NCBI GenBank assembly: GCA_022605425.2
Contig: CM061246.1
Location: 62,001-126,000 of the forward strand
Direction: 5' to 3'
DNA length: 64,000 nt
Source: Hamiltosporidium tvaerminnensis
Taxonomy: Eukaryota > Microsporidia > Dubosqiidae
A model generated the notes under the pieces. The model saw nothing but the letters and a program-made list of their open reading frames with translations. It was not told where the DNA came from and did no database searches. The translations under genes and the position numbers were made by a program. Below, piece by piece: positions 34,286-45,280 of the stretch; within the stretch, counting starts at the first letter, position 1; the number at the start of each line of letters is the position of its first letter.

Positions 34286-34353
34286 AGTTAAAGAGGTAGA
34301 AGAAAACATATAAAAATGATAAAAAATATTTTAACCCTGAATTATATTAAATA
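34286..34353 (+). mobile_element. R2/R4-type element, 68-bp 3'-end fragment
   Basis: GTTAAAGAGGTAGAAGAAAACATATAAAA...AATATTTTAACCCTGAATT and ATATTAAATA match the last ~68 bases of the element in plus orientation. It faces the long minus-strand copy that starts seven bases later, tail to tail. It is a severely 5'-truncated insertion, and its AT tail became the target for that long copy. Confidence 0.75.
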
Positions 34354-34359
34354 AATATT

Positions 34360-37300
34360 TTATTTAATAAAATTCTGGGTTAACAAATTTTTCTTTTTAA
34401 ATAATTCTTTCCACCATTTCAACCACTTCTATCTTTTCCTCCAACTCCAACTCTTCATTTGTATTAGTTGTTGGTTCCTTTGCTGTGGTTATGCCATCCA
34501 AAATAAGGGGTAAAATATTTTTTGTATTTTCCGTTTTAACATCATCTTCCTCGTTGTCTACTTGCTTTAAAGGGGGTATTGGTTGTTTATGCATCTCGGC
34601 TCCTAAGATAACACTTAATGATGCTCTCTCCCAGCTCTCCTCGGCATTTGGACCAGACTTAAGTCCTCTTCGTCGATCAAAAGAAATTGTTTCGACTGTC
34701 TTCTTGAGTACTATGGATTGTATATATGCCTCTACATTCATGGGTATTTGCAGTCTCTTAACATACGTCTTATGGTATTTTGTCACAATACCGTCCCAGG
34801 TCATCACATAAGGAATTATCTCGACATTGCATTTATAAATAAGACCTAACTCATTTGCTAATAGGTCATACTTCCTAAGCTTCTCTGTTTCAACTATTTG
34901 AAGAGAGTCTTGGGATGTTATTCCTACTTCAATGAGGGTTATCCTATTCTGTCTCTTGTCTAAAATAAATATATCTGGTCTGTTACACCGGATTTTGACA
35001 TCAGTTTTTATTCTGGTGTCCACTCTTATCTCTGCATATTCGTTATCAAGAATTTCTTGAACTGAGTGGCTTCTAATTCGTTTCGAAGACTTAAACTTAT
35101 ATTTATTCAGCAAGAGTAAATGTATACATCGTACCACTTCATTATGTCGTCTAGTATAGTCATGACCAAGCATTTTTTCACATCTCGTTGCTAAGTGATC
35201 AACAGTTTTCCTAGACTGGTTGCAGTGTTGACACATACCTTCTGCACCCCAGAAAACATTTCTATCCTGGATATAACAGAACACTGCTTCATCACGTGGT
35301 CTTACACTTCCTTTCTTTAACCATCTTGAGGAGTCATTTACACTTACCAGCTCGTTATTTCTAGCGCTATATAACTTTGAATGTAGTTTTCGGTTTTTGA
35401 TTTCGTTATATAGGTTAGCTAGTTGAGCTTCTTCAATTTCTTTTTGTGACTTCCTCTTCCAACCCGTATTTTATTTTTAAAAGTTTTTAATCAGTGAAAG
35501 GTGGGTTTTATTATTATTCTCAACCTTTAGGATTGCTGCTCTTCTGGTCGATGTATCTTTATGTTTTTCCAGACAATCCAAGAGTTGCAAAGCATATGTT
35601 CGCTTTTGAACTCGACACTATGTAAACCTCTTCCAAGTTCTTTACGTGGAAGGTATAGACGTTCTTTGCATCCTGGGCGTAGATGTATTTTGTTCTTTAC
35701 TAACACTGCACGCACCGCATCATCTAACTTAAGAAGTCAGCCGGTTCAAGTCGGAGTACACCTATATGATAGTTTAGTAAAGAAATTGCATGTTGATTAA
35801 TGGCTTGAAATAAATTTCTTGCATTTAATCTCGTGCGACAAAGTCTTTCTACTCGTGCTATAAGTTTGGTCTGTACTTCCTCAAACGACTTACTTGTTGG
35901 AATTCCTCTGCTATCTTCTATAATTCCAGGTATTTATAAACACCTATTCCTTCGAAGAGTAGAGTATCTTCCACATGGATCATTAGTGGCTGACTTCTTT
36001 TGTTAATTTCCAATCCTATATTATTCATAAACTTTTTAACCTCCTCCGTTTTCTTCCATGTTTGTCCATCTTCGGCGGAGCTTAGATCATCAATAAACGG
36101 ATGATTAGTCGCGTGGATTCTGCATTGTCTTTATTCACTTTTTGTATTTCTTTAGCTTTTGGCTCAATGGATCCATACACAACACAACAATAATGGTGAC
36201 AAACTATCTCCTTGCGAATCCTCTATCAATCTTCTTACTCATGATTTTTCGGCCCTACTGATATATCAATTTTCCATTTTGATATAATTACCTTAATAAA
36301 TTTCGGATCCAATCAGGTAATTAGGTTTTCATACATTGGTTAAATAGCATGATCTATTGAATATAGCTTTTTTGACATCAATCCATGTTGCCTTAGATTG
36401 TTTCCTACTCTTTATTAATGGCATATTCATAGGGCTTGTTCTTTCGTCCTTCCCCTCTAACCGCACCCAACTGATTATCTAGTAATCCTCGTCTTTCCAC
36501 CTCAACCTGAACCACTTTAGTGACACATTTTGTAGTCTTTTACAGGTTTGACATACAGTTATTGGTCTGTAATCGAGCCAGTCTTTGGTGTACCTTTAGG
36601 TATCGATAGTGTCCACATAATACCAATCGGCTTGAGGCGTTCCTTCTAAACATATGGCTTTCACAATATTGTAAGATATTTATGAGGCTCGTAGTTTCTT
36701 GATGTAGTTTAAATACCATCATTCCGGCTTTCCGTTGCAGCCAATTGATGATATCTATAAACTCTTCAGTAAAGGAAACGTGGTCTGTGCGTATCTGACA
36801 CGAAGGTATCAAATACTCATCATATGTAACTACTTTTCATTTTTATTCCACATTGTAGACCAAATTCTGAAATTTCTCACGATAAACACATGCTCGATTC
36901 AACGCGCTCGATAACCCTCGTAGAATCGACCTCGAATAACTCACATACGATTCTTTCAATTTTCTCCTTCTTTCTACATCGTATTTTTTCGTACACATTC
37001 AGCCTCATTCTTCTTAACCAGCCACGAGATCATTTACTTTGCTTAGTCTAAATTAACTCTCTAATTTTTCTGAACTTTCTTTCCGTGGCTTTTCCTGCTT
37101 GCGCCTTTCGAGATCTTTAAGTACTAACTTGAATTTTATTCTTGTTTTCCTTCCGCGATCTGGTTTCTCCTTACGTGTTTCCTCGTCTAACATACCTGGG
37201 CCGCCTGGATGATTCGAGCTCATCACTAACATTCTTAGGCACATGGATTCGCATATTCACCTGTGATCCGATTTATGAGTTCCAAACTTTACTATCAACC

Positions 37301-37867
37301 AATTCACTTGAGTTTTCTGTTCGACCACTACATCTCCATTTCCCTCCAGTTCCTTGATTTTGCCAAGACTTTTCTCTCGGTTCTTGGTGTGTGTCGTTAA
37401 GGAACTGGGCTCGCGAGACAGTGGCGATTCTACGTCGCTCTCTTCTTTCTTGCCTTATTCTCTTTCTGCCTCTTATGTATTAATTTTTAACACATCGATA
37501 TCACGTTCGACCAAATTTCCCATTATAGTACTAGAATTGCGACCAGCCATTTCTAGGCATTCTCTCAACTTTTTCACGTGCTAGCAGATCTGGCCATTCC
37601 TGCTCTACGGCTTGACGGTCGTATTGAATGCAATACCATGTCGTTTCTTCTATGTCATTGTTTTCCTTTGTTTGTCCCCGCCAAATCGACGGGTCGAATC
37701 GCAGCTGATTGTAGCCTGAGCGTATTGCTCTGGGGTGTGTTATTTAGTGGTCGGTTTGGTGCGTCTCATATGTTACTCATCTCTATCCACGTTTTATCTC
37801 TTTAACTATTTCCGTTGTTTACGATTTATTTCATCATTTTTATTTTCTGTCACTTTTTCTTACCCAT
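34360..37867 (-). mobile_element. R2/R4-type retrotransposon, long copy 2
   Basis: A 3.5-kb copy in the minus orientation, flanked by a 14-bp direct repeat ATTAAATAAATATT (34346-34359 and 37868-37881). Its 5' end coincides with the start codon ATG (37865-37867); the 3' end matches the other copies. Coding content runs from MGK-like start through RT remnants to the nuclease. The region 35285-37867 is split by many indels and stops, whereas 34397-35284 is one intact frame. Total length is ~300 bp less than copy 1, from small deletions. Confidence 0.88.
34397..35284 (-). pseudogene. CCHC zinc motif plus restriction-like endonuclease, C-terminal part of copy 2
   Basis: An open frame of 295 codons forms the C-terminus of the retrotransposon protein. 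It begins at FCYIQDRNVFWG, has a CCHC-type zinc motif (CQHC..., HLATRC at residues ~19-35), the MLGHDYTRRHNEV segment, and then the PD-(D/E)XK nuclease: RPDIFILD followed by LIEVGIT. The nuclease nicks the target DNA in R2-type elements. The upstream polymerase portion of this copy is destroyed, so this frame has no intact start of its own. Remaining open over 295 codons is striking next to the decay upstream. Confidence 0.85.
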
Positions 37868-38384
37868 ATTAAATAAATATTAAATAGAAATTAATATGAA
37901 GTTAAACATAATATATGATAAAAGAAAGTTTGTTGAAATATTATTTTTTACTCAATTTCTTCGAATAAAATTTTATAGAATATAATCCGTTAAATTATAA
38001 TAAAAGATTTAACCAAGTTTTTCGAATAAAAATAAATCGAATATAATCCGTATACTTGTAATAAAAGATTTAAACTTTCTTTTATCATGAATGTTAAATA
38101 GAAATAATAATTTTAAAAATCTCATTTGGATATCTTTTAGATTTAGGAGGTATAATATATTTAAGAATATTTTCAAAAGTAAATTTGGTTTTTTGGTAAA
38201 GAAAAAATGATTTTAATATGATTAGCTTGTGTATGTAGGAATCTAATTAAATATATTTTAATTCAAAAGAAGAATTTAAAAATAATTTAATAAAGCAATA
38301 ATGTAAATTTGGGAAATAAAAAGAAAAATTTTAAATTGTATATGAAAGTGAAAAGCTTTTTGAATATAAATTTTAACCGTTTTT
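37868..38384. other. AT-rich stretch
   Basis: Nothing recognised apart from the right-hand target duplication of the retrotransposon at 37868-37881 and a short direct repeat near 37964 and 38027 (TTCGAATAAAA...TATAATCCGT). Confidence 0.55.
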
Positions 38385-38396
38385 TATTTAAAAGTA

Positions 38397-38477
38397 TCAC
38401 ATCTTTTTTAAAATAGTGGCAAGTGTTATATTTGTTTTCATGACATTAACGCAGTTCTAGGTTTAACATAAATTTTA
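38397..38477 (-). mobile_element. 0.73-kb retroposon, 81-bp fragment of the AT-tail end
   Basis: This repeats the first ~80 bases of the adjacent copy (TATTTAAAAGTATCACATC to GTTCTAGGTTTAACATAA). It is flanked by AAATTTTAACCGTTTTT on the left (ends 38393) and AAATTTTAATCGTTTTT on the right (from 38470), one mismatch, which looks like its own target duplication. It would be a heavily truncated insertion next to the later long one. Confidence 0.65.
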
Positions 38478-38492
38478 ATCGTTTTTTAATAA

Positions 38493-39247
38493 TTTTTTTA
38501 TTTAAAAATATCACATCTTTTTAAAATAGTGGCAAGTGTTATATTTGTTTTCATGACATTAACGCAGTTCTAGGTTTAACATAAATAACTGCTACCCCAA
38601 AACTCCATCAGTAACCCCTGCGATACCTACGTCCCAAAGCCTTTCATCTATTAGGTGTGTAGAACCTAATTAATAGGCGAGGCAGTTGCCCGGAGTTCGT
38701 TAATGTCCGTTGCATGGAGTGTGATCGAAGGCCGAAGCCCCCCCTGGGCTCCCCCAAGACTATGCAGCATTCCCACTTACTCTACACTTTCTGAACCCAA
38801 TAAACTTCTAGCTAAGATATATCTCAGAGATTTACATGGGGTCCACCTAGACAGTGCAATCTCATACCAACAGGTATAACCTGCTACTTAGCTCCCCTGG
38901 CTTTAAATGGTTTTAATTTTTTAATCTCCCAGGCGCTTATTCTTCTAACACAAGTATGCAAGGCTATGTTTTCGATGCTTTTACATGAAAATTACCTACA
39001 TGTTCAGCTGCGGTCTGCAATCTGGTTACATAAAAAACTACAAATAAATTTGTAGAAAAAGTTTCTCCATTTCTTAGACCTCTTCTCCTCATAACAACTC
39101 CCATGGAACAACCAAAGATGTAGTGTGGTTGTATTCCCACTAAAAATCCAAACAATGATCTTTACACCAGTTTCACACACTCATTGCCAAGCAGAAAGTT
39201 TTTTATGTGGTTATCCTCCCTCCACCTTTTTTTTTTAATTAAATAAT
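38493..39247 (-). mobile_element. 0.73-kb retroposon, long copy
   Basis: The body runs from TATTTAAAAATATCACATC to the CTCCCTCCACC tip near 39228 plus a T-rich run. ATCGTTTTTTAATAA (15 bp) flanks it at 38478-38492 and 39248-39262. It is close to the copy at 50638 over the full length, including the GC-rich core (AGGCCGAAGCCCCCCCTGGG near 38732-38751). A 63-codon open stretch (38964-39155, minus) recurs in the 50638 copy but is shifted or stopped elsewhere, so I do not call a gene. Confidence 0.85.
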
Positions 39248-39292
39248 ATCGTTTTTTAATAAATATATTATATTCATATATCATGATGATAA

Positions 39293-39295
39293 CCC
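39293..39295 (+). promoter_or_regulatory. CCC directly before the Trm5 start
   Basis: AACCC abuts the ATG at 39296. A weak instance of the CCC-type start motif seen elsewhere in the window. The gene begins only 33 bp after the right target duplication of the retroposon, so its upstream region largely consists of that insertion. Confidence 0.35.
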
Positions 39296-40513
39296 ATGGT
39301 AGAGGTAGAATCTATAAATGAAATTATTACTGTCGAAGCATTTATTGTAAGTAGAAAAGAACTAAATGATGTAATGTTAAAATACAATAAAGTTTTACTG
39401 AATAAACCAAAAATTCCAAACATAATTGATTTGAACAAAGAATATATGACATTCTCTGTAATCGATTTACAAAAAATAGTTTCTAAGGACGAAGTAATCT
39501 GTTTGCTGAATTCGGATTTTATAGAAAATGACTTCTCAGAATGGTTTGGAGCAAAAACCCCTAATATTTTGTTAGGATCATGTAAAATCGATGTACTGGA
39601 ATCTTTAGGATATAAAAGACCAGAATTATATTTTTGGGAATTTACAGAGATTTTTGATTTAAAACTTTGTCTTAATTTTAATTATTTCAGTTATAAAGAA
39701 ATATTAAGGAAGATTTTACCATCAAATTGTAAAATACCAACTTCTTTTGAAATTATCGGTGACATTTTACATTTAAATTTAACAGAAGATTTACTGATTC
39801 ATAAAAAAATTATTGGTGAAGTTTTATATAAAAAAATAAAAAATATAAAATCTGTTGTGACTAAAATTGGAAATATTTCAAATGAATTTAGATTTTTTGA
39901 AATGGAAGTTTTGGAAGGAGACCACGATTTAAACACGAAGCAAATAGAAAATGGATTAATATATTTCTTAGATTATAGTAAGATGTATTGGAATTCTAAA
40001 TTACAATCAGAAAGAAAAATTATATTAAATTATTTTAAACCAAATGAAACTATCTGCGATCTTTTTTGTGGGGTCGGTCCTTTTGTAATTCCAGCTTTGA
40101 AAAAAGGTTGTATCGTCTACGCAAATGATTTAAATAAAGATGCTATAACCTATTTAAAGAAAAATGTTGTAGAAAATAAAGTAAATTCTTCAAAAATATT
40201 TATTTTCAATGAGAACGCATTTTCACTGATAAAAACACTCAAGACACAAAATACAGCCGTTAATCATTTTATCTTAAATTTACCTGAAAAATCTCTTTTA
40301 TTTTTTAAAGAAATTTTATCTTTAAATTTTAATTCAATGATTCATTGTTATTTCTTTTGTAAGGAATTTATACAACCTTGGGAATTTGTTTATAATGAAA
40401 TTTCAATTGAAATACCAAAATCGAATTTCGAAATGATAAGAAGCGTCTCTCCTTCAAAAAATATGTGGAAAATTACTATTAATTTACAAGAAATTGAAAA
40501 ATCTAATTTTTAA
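39296..40513 (+). CDS. TRM5: tRNA (guanine-37-N1)-methyltransferase Trm5
   Basis: Trm5 methylates G37 next to the anticodon, using S-adenosylmethionine, and so prevents frameshifting. The 405-residue protein has the N-terminal D1-like part, the linking motif YSKMYWNSKLQSER (227-240), the SAM-binding motif DLFCGVGPFVIPA (255-267), the acidic NDLN (277-280) that holds the ribose, and the NLP motif (328-330) in the catalytic pocket. These are in the right order for the archaeal/eukaryotic Trm5 fold. Length is close to family size, slightly short. The protein has no mitochondrial presequence, in line with an organism without mitochondrial translation. Confidence 0.95.
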   Translation: MVEVESINEIITVEAFIVSRKELNDVMLKYNKVLLNKPKIPNIIDLNKEYMTFSVIDLQKIVSKDEVICLLNSDFIENDFSEWFGAKTPNILLGSCKIDVLESLGYKRPELYFWEFTEIFDLKLCLNFNYFSYKEILRKILPSNCKIPTSFEIIGDILHLNLTEDLLIHKKIIGEVLYKKIKNIKSVVTKIGNISNEFRFFEMEVLEGDHDLNTKQIENGLIYFLDYSKMYWNSKLQSERKIILNYFKPNETICDLFCGVGPFVIPALKKGCIVYANDLNKDAITYLKKNVVENKVNSSKIFIFNENAFSLIKTLKTQNTAVNHFILNLPEKSLLFFKEILSLNFNSMIHCYFFCKEFIQPWEFVYNEISIEIPKSNFEMIRSVSPSKNMWKITINLQEIEKSNF

Positions 40514-41059
40514 AGTTTTTTTATAAATTTATTCAAATTTATTTGTTTTTAAACTTGAAATACACATTTATATATCTTTTGGTAATTTTATATTTTCATT
40601 TTATTTTTCTTTTAATCTTACAAATTACATTTTTTTAAATTTGAAATACACATTTATACTTCAATTCTGTAATTTTTATAGATAAAAAAAGATATAATTT
40701 GTTTTCATCAAAATACAAATTTATTTCTACATTTAGTAATTCATTTAGTAATTCTTTCAAATATAATTTCATATTTTTTTTAAATTGATCTATATTTATA
40801 CTTAAATTATTTTATTAATTTACTACAAATCATATTTCTGTGTTTGAAACTTTAAAATAAAAATAGTTTTAATCTGTATTTACTAAAAATATTTTTAAAG
40901 ATACGAATAAGTTGGTATTAATATATTTTTATCTTCAATTATAAAATAAGAATAACAATTTATTTTAAAATTGAAGCTTTGAAGTTTAATTTTTCAAAAT
41001 TATAGATACAAATTAAAAAATATTTGAAACAGAAATTAAAATCAATAAACATATATTAA
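40514..41059. other. AT-rich intergenic stretch
   Basis: A direct repeat with TTGAAATACACATTTATA recurs near 40554 and 40641. Nothing else recognised. Confidence 0.5.
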
Positions 41060-41470
41060 AGATTCTAATTACATCTTAATGATATAATTAGGTCTCTTAA
41101 ACCAAACTTAGATATATGTACTAAATATGTTGAATATAGATAATATTTATGATATAATTATTTCTATTTCTTGAATTTTTTATATCAGTAATAAACTATC
41201 AGAATATATATGATTTACTTATCATATAATTAGGTCTTTAAATAAAATATATTAAAATCTTTGATAATCTATTTAGAATATATTTAATTAGTAAATCTAA
41301 GTGATATAATTAGGGCTTCAATTAATATATTTAAATCAATGAAGAACTATCAAAATATTTGATTAGTAAATCTAAGTGATATAATTAGGTCTTTAAATAA
41401 AATATTTAAATCTTTGATAATCGATTTAGAATATATATGATTAGTAAATCTAAGTGATATATTTATTCAA
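41060..41470 (+). repeat. Degenerate 70-80 bp tandem repeat, six units
   Basis: The marker (G)ATATAATTAGG recurs at 41081, 41151 (variant), 41222, 41303, 41378 and 41456 (partial), so spacing drifts from 70 to 81 bp. Shared segments include GATTAGTAAATCTAAGTGATAT and TCTTTAAATAAAATAT. The unit is extremely AT-rich. It lies between Trm5 and the RING gene and looks like a small local satellite. Confidence 0.75.
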
Positions 41471-41826
41471 TCTATTTGTACTAATATAAGTATATTAATT
41501 ATTTCTAGATCTCTAAATGGAACTACAAATATATTTTTTGAATTCATATTTATTAGTTCTAATCTTTCTTAAATTTTATTATTAATTCTTTTTTTTATAA
41601 TTGTTATCTGGGAAGTAACAAATTAAATTTGAACTTCTTTTTACAGATAGACTTGCCAAATAATTTTTTTAATGTAATCATTTTTATAAAAAATAACCAA
41701 TTATTCTTTTAAAAAATTAATTTCATTACGATAAACCAGAATCACAATTTATGATACTCCGTTCCAAATCTGACCAATAATTTATTTCTCCTTTTTTATT
41801 TAAATCCAAAAAAACTAACAACAAGG

Positions 41827-42564
41827 ATGGAAAGCCCCATACAGGATATACGAGCACAGCGTGTTAGTAGAATATTAGATAGACTATCTGCACTACAATG
41901 TATTAAATGGCTTGTGGTTGCCATATTAATATTTAAAGGATGTCAAATATTTTATAACTCTGGTGTTTTACTTTATACAAAAGATCAAAAGTGCAAAGCG
42001 CCACTTAAGTTGTTCTTGGGTGTCTATACAGCCCTGATTTGTATACAGGCAATGCTATTTTTTGTAAAGAATAGAGAATATTTTACTGTCGATAGAATAC
42101 CCGATATACAGGACAATAACGAAGTAGGTCTTTTTACAAATTTTGTGGATGCTTTTACATTATTTTGGTATTTGACTGGATTTCACTGGACACAGGAATG
42201 TAAGACATGTAAAATTACAAACCCTCTGCTTTATTATACCTCTGTAGTTTGGATTTATTATGGAATGCTTATCGTAGTTTCTCCACTTATAGCAATCGTA
42301 ATATTAATTCTACTTATAACTTACATCAAACCAAAACTTCCTGTAATTGAATACAAAGATAATGGAGAAATACGAAAACAAGATGCTAATTGTTCTATAT
42401 GTCTTAATGATTATAACACTAATGACAAAATAAAAGTATTACCCTGTAACCATCATTTTCATCAAACATGTATCGATGAATGGTTTAATGTTGATGATAT
42501 CTGTCCTTTATGTAAAAAACCTATAAATCTATTGTATGATTTGGTAGAACAACATCCTGTTTAG
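41827..42564 (+). CDS. Four-TM RING-H2 protein, membrane E3 ligase
   Basis: Likely ubiquitin E3 ligase in an internal membrane. Four hydrophobic segments fall at about residues 26-44, 60-80, 102-120 and 137-168, followed by a soluble C-terminal RING-H2. The zinc ligands are C189, C192, C207, H209, H212, C215, C226 and C229 (CSICLND, PCNHHFHQTC, CPLCKKP), a complete C3H2C3 pattern, with Trp219 after the sixth ligand as in E2-binding RINGs. Length 245. It could serve the UBC7-type E2 encoded at 32863 in ER-associated degradation, but that pairing is only a guess. The start is the ATG at 41827, with AAGG just before it. Confidence 0.9.
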   Translation: MESPIQDIRAQRVSRILDRLSALQCIKWLVVAILIFKGCQIFYNSGVLLYTKDQKCKAPLKLFLGVYTALICIQAMLFFVKNREYFTVDRIPDIQDNNEVGLFTNFVDAFTLFWYLTGFHWTQECKTCKITNPLLYYTSVVWIYYGMLIVVSPLIAIVILILLITYIKPKLPVIEYKDNGEIRKQDANCSICLNDYNTNDKIKVLPCNHHFHQTCIDEWFNVDDICPLCKKPINLLYDLVEQHPV

Positions 42565-43889
42565 TAGATTTATAGAAAAAATTAGAAAGTATTTTTTTTT
42601 AAATGAAAATAATTGTATTAGTGACTGAAAAAGTGACTGGTATTTATATATTTATAGAATGAAGTTTGAAGTGTTTAATAAACTGATTATTATATTTTTA
42701 TTGAAGATTTTATATTGTTTGTAGATCTTCATAGTATTTATTTGCTGTGTTTAATCAAATTATTACAATTATATTGAGAAATTTAGTTAATTTATAAATT
42801 TTATAGATTTTGTTGTGTTTTACTCAAATTATTACAATTTTACGGAGGATTTTAATAGTTTATAAATTTTATAGATTTTGTTGTGTTTTACTCAAATTAT
42901 TATATTTTTATTAAAAGAGAGACTTGTAATTTTAGTTTATATTAGATAGAATTCGAAGTGTTTGATAAAATTTTATTATATTTGTATTGTAAAATTGTGT
43001 TTTACTTACTAAAAGATCTCTTAGACTTTAATTTTTGTAAAATATATTGAAAGTAGAATAGCTTTAAATTATTGTATTTTTTTGATAGAATATGAAGAAA
43101 TAGTAAAATACATAAAATATCAGTTGATGGAAGGAAAGTAAAAAATATATTTTTTTTAAATTAAAATATGTTAGATTGATCGTTATTACACAGTATTTGT
43201 ACTAATAATGTTATTTTATGGCATTTTTATTGTTATATTAAGATAATAAGCCGGTTTAATTATCTGTAGATCTATGGGATTAAATTTTGAGTCGAAGCAA
43301 CATGTTCTCTTGTGTATATATTTTTCCTTCTTCAAAGAGGTTATTTTGAGCTCTTGAATTAAACCCTTGTTTGTTTTATCGTTGGTTTCTCCGATGTATT
43401 GATTAGTTAATTACAACTCAAGAGTATGATATGATCGTCTTTACATTTTGCCATTATCCTTCTCTTTACTTGTCTTATCCGAGGTCTTGTTTGTTCATTA
43501 ATTATTGGTCTTTGTTTATCACACATCGATACATTCTTCCGGCTTACATGAGCCTTATTCTTAATTTGAATGCTTTCTACAGTCAAAATATATTATTTGA
43601 CTGTTTTTCGCGTCAATCTATTGTATGTTCCCCTCAAGTTCATGATTATATAAAGCCTTTACGTTGTATTCTATGGTATTCAAGCCAATACGATCCCAAG
43701 TTATAATATAAGTAAGGTACTCAAACCAAGTTAACAACTAAGACCTGGCTATTAAGTAAAAAGCTCTACTTGTTGATTTTTTTCAGTTTGAATATTTGGC
43801 AAAAGCAATTGGAAGTAATTTTTACTTCAATTAAAACCATAAAATTTTGCTCTTATTAATGTGTTTTATGTATTGCATGCTTCAAGAAG
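42565..43889. other. AT-rich stretch with a short tandem duplication
   Basis: A ~68-bp unit with TTATAAATTTTATAGATTTTGTTG is repeated at 42792 and 42860 with a diverged third copy before it. The part 43270-43730 is less AT-rich and has a 91-codon frame (43431-43706), Tyr/Leu/Ser-rich, that matches nothing I know; it may be an old retroelement relic. Confidence 0.5.
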
Positions 43890-44830
43890 ACAATAGAAAT
43901 ATGATATTAGATTTCAAATGAATCAGATTTTTGCTAAATCAAGGATAGATATGTGTTTAGAGGAGTAGAAAATATACATGTAAGCACTTAAATAAGTCTA
44001 ATGAAAAGGTAGAGCATTTAGCGACCCTCTTTGTGAAAATTCTCAGACAGGAGTATACCAGATAGGATAACGAAGTTTTTAGACATACATTTGTTCGTTC
44101 TAAAAATATAAAAATTTAGGTCGTTAAAACGAATTAAAGCCACTCAATTCGAGAAATTTTTAAAAATGTGTATGCAGAGATAAGAGTGGACACCAGAATA
44201 AAAACCGATGACAAGATTTTGAATAATAGAACCGATATATACATTTTAGATAAGAGAAAATAATGTGATAACATTCAATAAGGTAAGAATTATTTACCAA
44301 GATTAACTTAAAATAGTTGAAACTAAAAAATTAAAAAGTATAATTATTTTCGAATGAGTTAGTCATAATTATGAGTATAGTGCTTGGATTATCCTAAATG
44401 TGAATACTTTTGGATGGTATTGTGACAAAATAGCACAAGTTGTATCCCAAAAGACCGCAAATATCCATGAGCTAGAGGCATATATCTAGTTAATAGTTTC
44501 CAACACTGAGTCGAGACAATACCCTCTGATCGGCTAAGAATATCTGAACAGAAAATAAATGATGAAGAGATTATGGAAAGAGAGCAAATGGGCGTTACTA
44601 AAGAGGCTGGGATGTATGAGCAACTAACATTTCCTTTAAAACAGCAAGTAACCAGGAAAATAGCGTTAAACAAGTAAATATAAAAAAATAACACGCCAAT
44701 ATTTTAATAAGAAAACTCTAATCGAAGATTTGACAAAATTAAATACAAGGGGGTTGGTGTTGGAGGAGGAATGTTTGGTGGCTAAAGAGGTAGAAAGAAA
44801 TTTTTAAGAGGGTGAAAACATTTGAACAAA
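43890..44830 (+). mobile_element. R2/R4-type element, decayed 3' fragment
   Basis: In order it shows remnants of the IQDRNVFWG segment (near 43930-43960), KTVDHLATRC (near 44005-44030), RRHNEVVRCIHLL (near 44070-44095), the RIRSHSVQEI segment (44130-44170), DTRIKTDV (44190-44210) and the WDGIVTK stretch (44410-44430). All are broken by small indels. The right end fades near 44830. Confidence 0.65.
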
Positions 44831-44884
44831 TAAGTTTATAAAATAAGGCTACAGGAATATAGAAATCTCATCATATCCTTCTGG

Positions 44885-45280
44885 TGTCTAATATAGTCAT
44901 TTATAAGACTTTTTTTGTATCGTAATGCGAGTTTCTCATTTGATTTACGAGACTTATGGTGATGTCGACGCATATCCGCTGTTCTAAGATCACATTTCTA
45001 TCGTTGATATAGCAAAGCGATACTTCATCGCGTAGCTTAATACTTTCATTCTTTTGTCACCTTAAAGAGCTAATTAATCTCGTAATTATATGGCTTTTTC
45101 CATTTTAAACGTTAGATTTTGTTTTATTTTTTCTATTTCGTTGTATAACTTGGTAAGTTACGCCCCTGATTTTTTTTGTTTATTTCTTCTAACCTAAATT
45201 CTACACATAGGAAGCTTTTACTTGGTTAAAGACACATTTTATTTGTATTTTATCTTTCGAAGATCATAGACTTCCAGTTA
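44885..45280 (-). mobile_element. R2/R4-type element, decayed internal fragment
   Basis: It matches the region of the long copies just upstream of and including the CCHC motif: TCACATTTCTATCGTTGATATAGCA (compare 55978-56005), the TATTTCGTTGTATAACTTG segment (compare 56122-56142) and the CTTCTAACCTAAATTCTACA segment. Orientation is opposite to its neighbour at 43890. The two overlap in element coordinates, so they are two insertions rather than one inverted copy. Confidence 0.6.

Noticed and set aside
37578-37805. Plus-strand frames at 37142-37805 as possible genes
   Set aside because: They are antisense to the decayed 5' half of retrotransposon copy 2.
38964-39155. Possible small conserved protein on the minus strand of the 0.73-kb retroposon
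   Set aside because: A similar frame exists in the copy at 51087-51320, but a one-base indel separates their upstream parts and the copy at 61734 has stops and no matching frame.
38580-39180. Could the GC-rich retroposon be a piece of ribosomal RNA?
   Set aside because: None of the universally conserved rRNA blocks that I know is visible, and the copies are bracketed by target duplications of different sequence.
43890-45280. Twin-priming inversion of a single R2/R4-type copy
   Set aside because: The plus and minus fragments overlap in element coordinates (both contain the CCHC region), so two separate insertions fit better.
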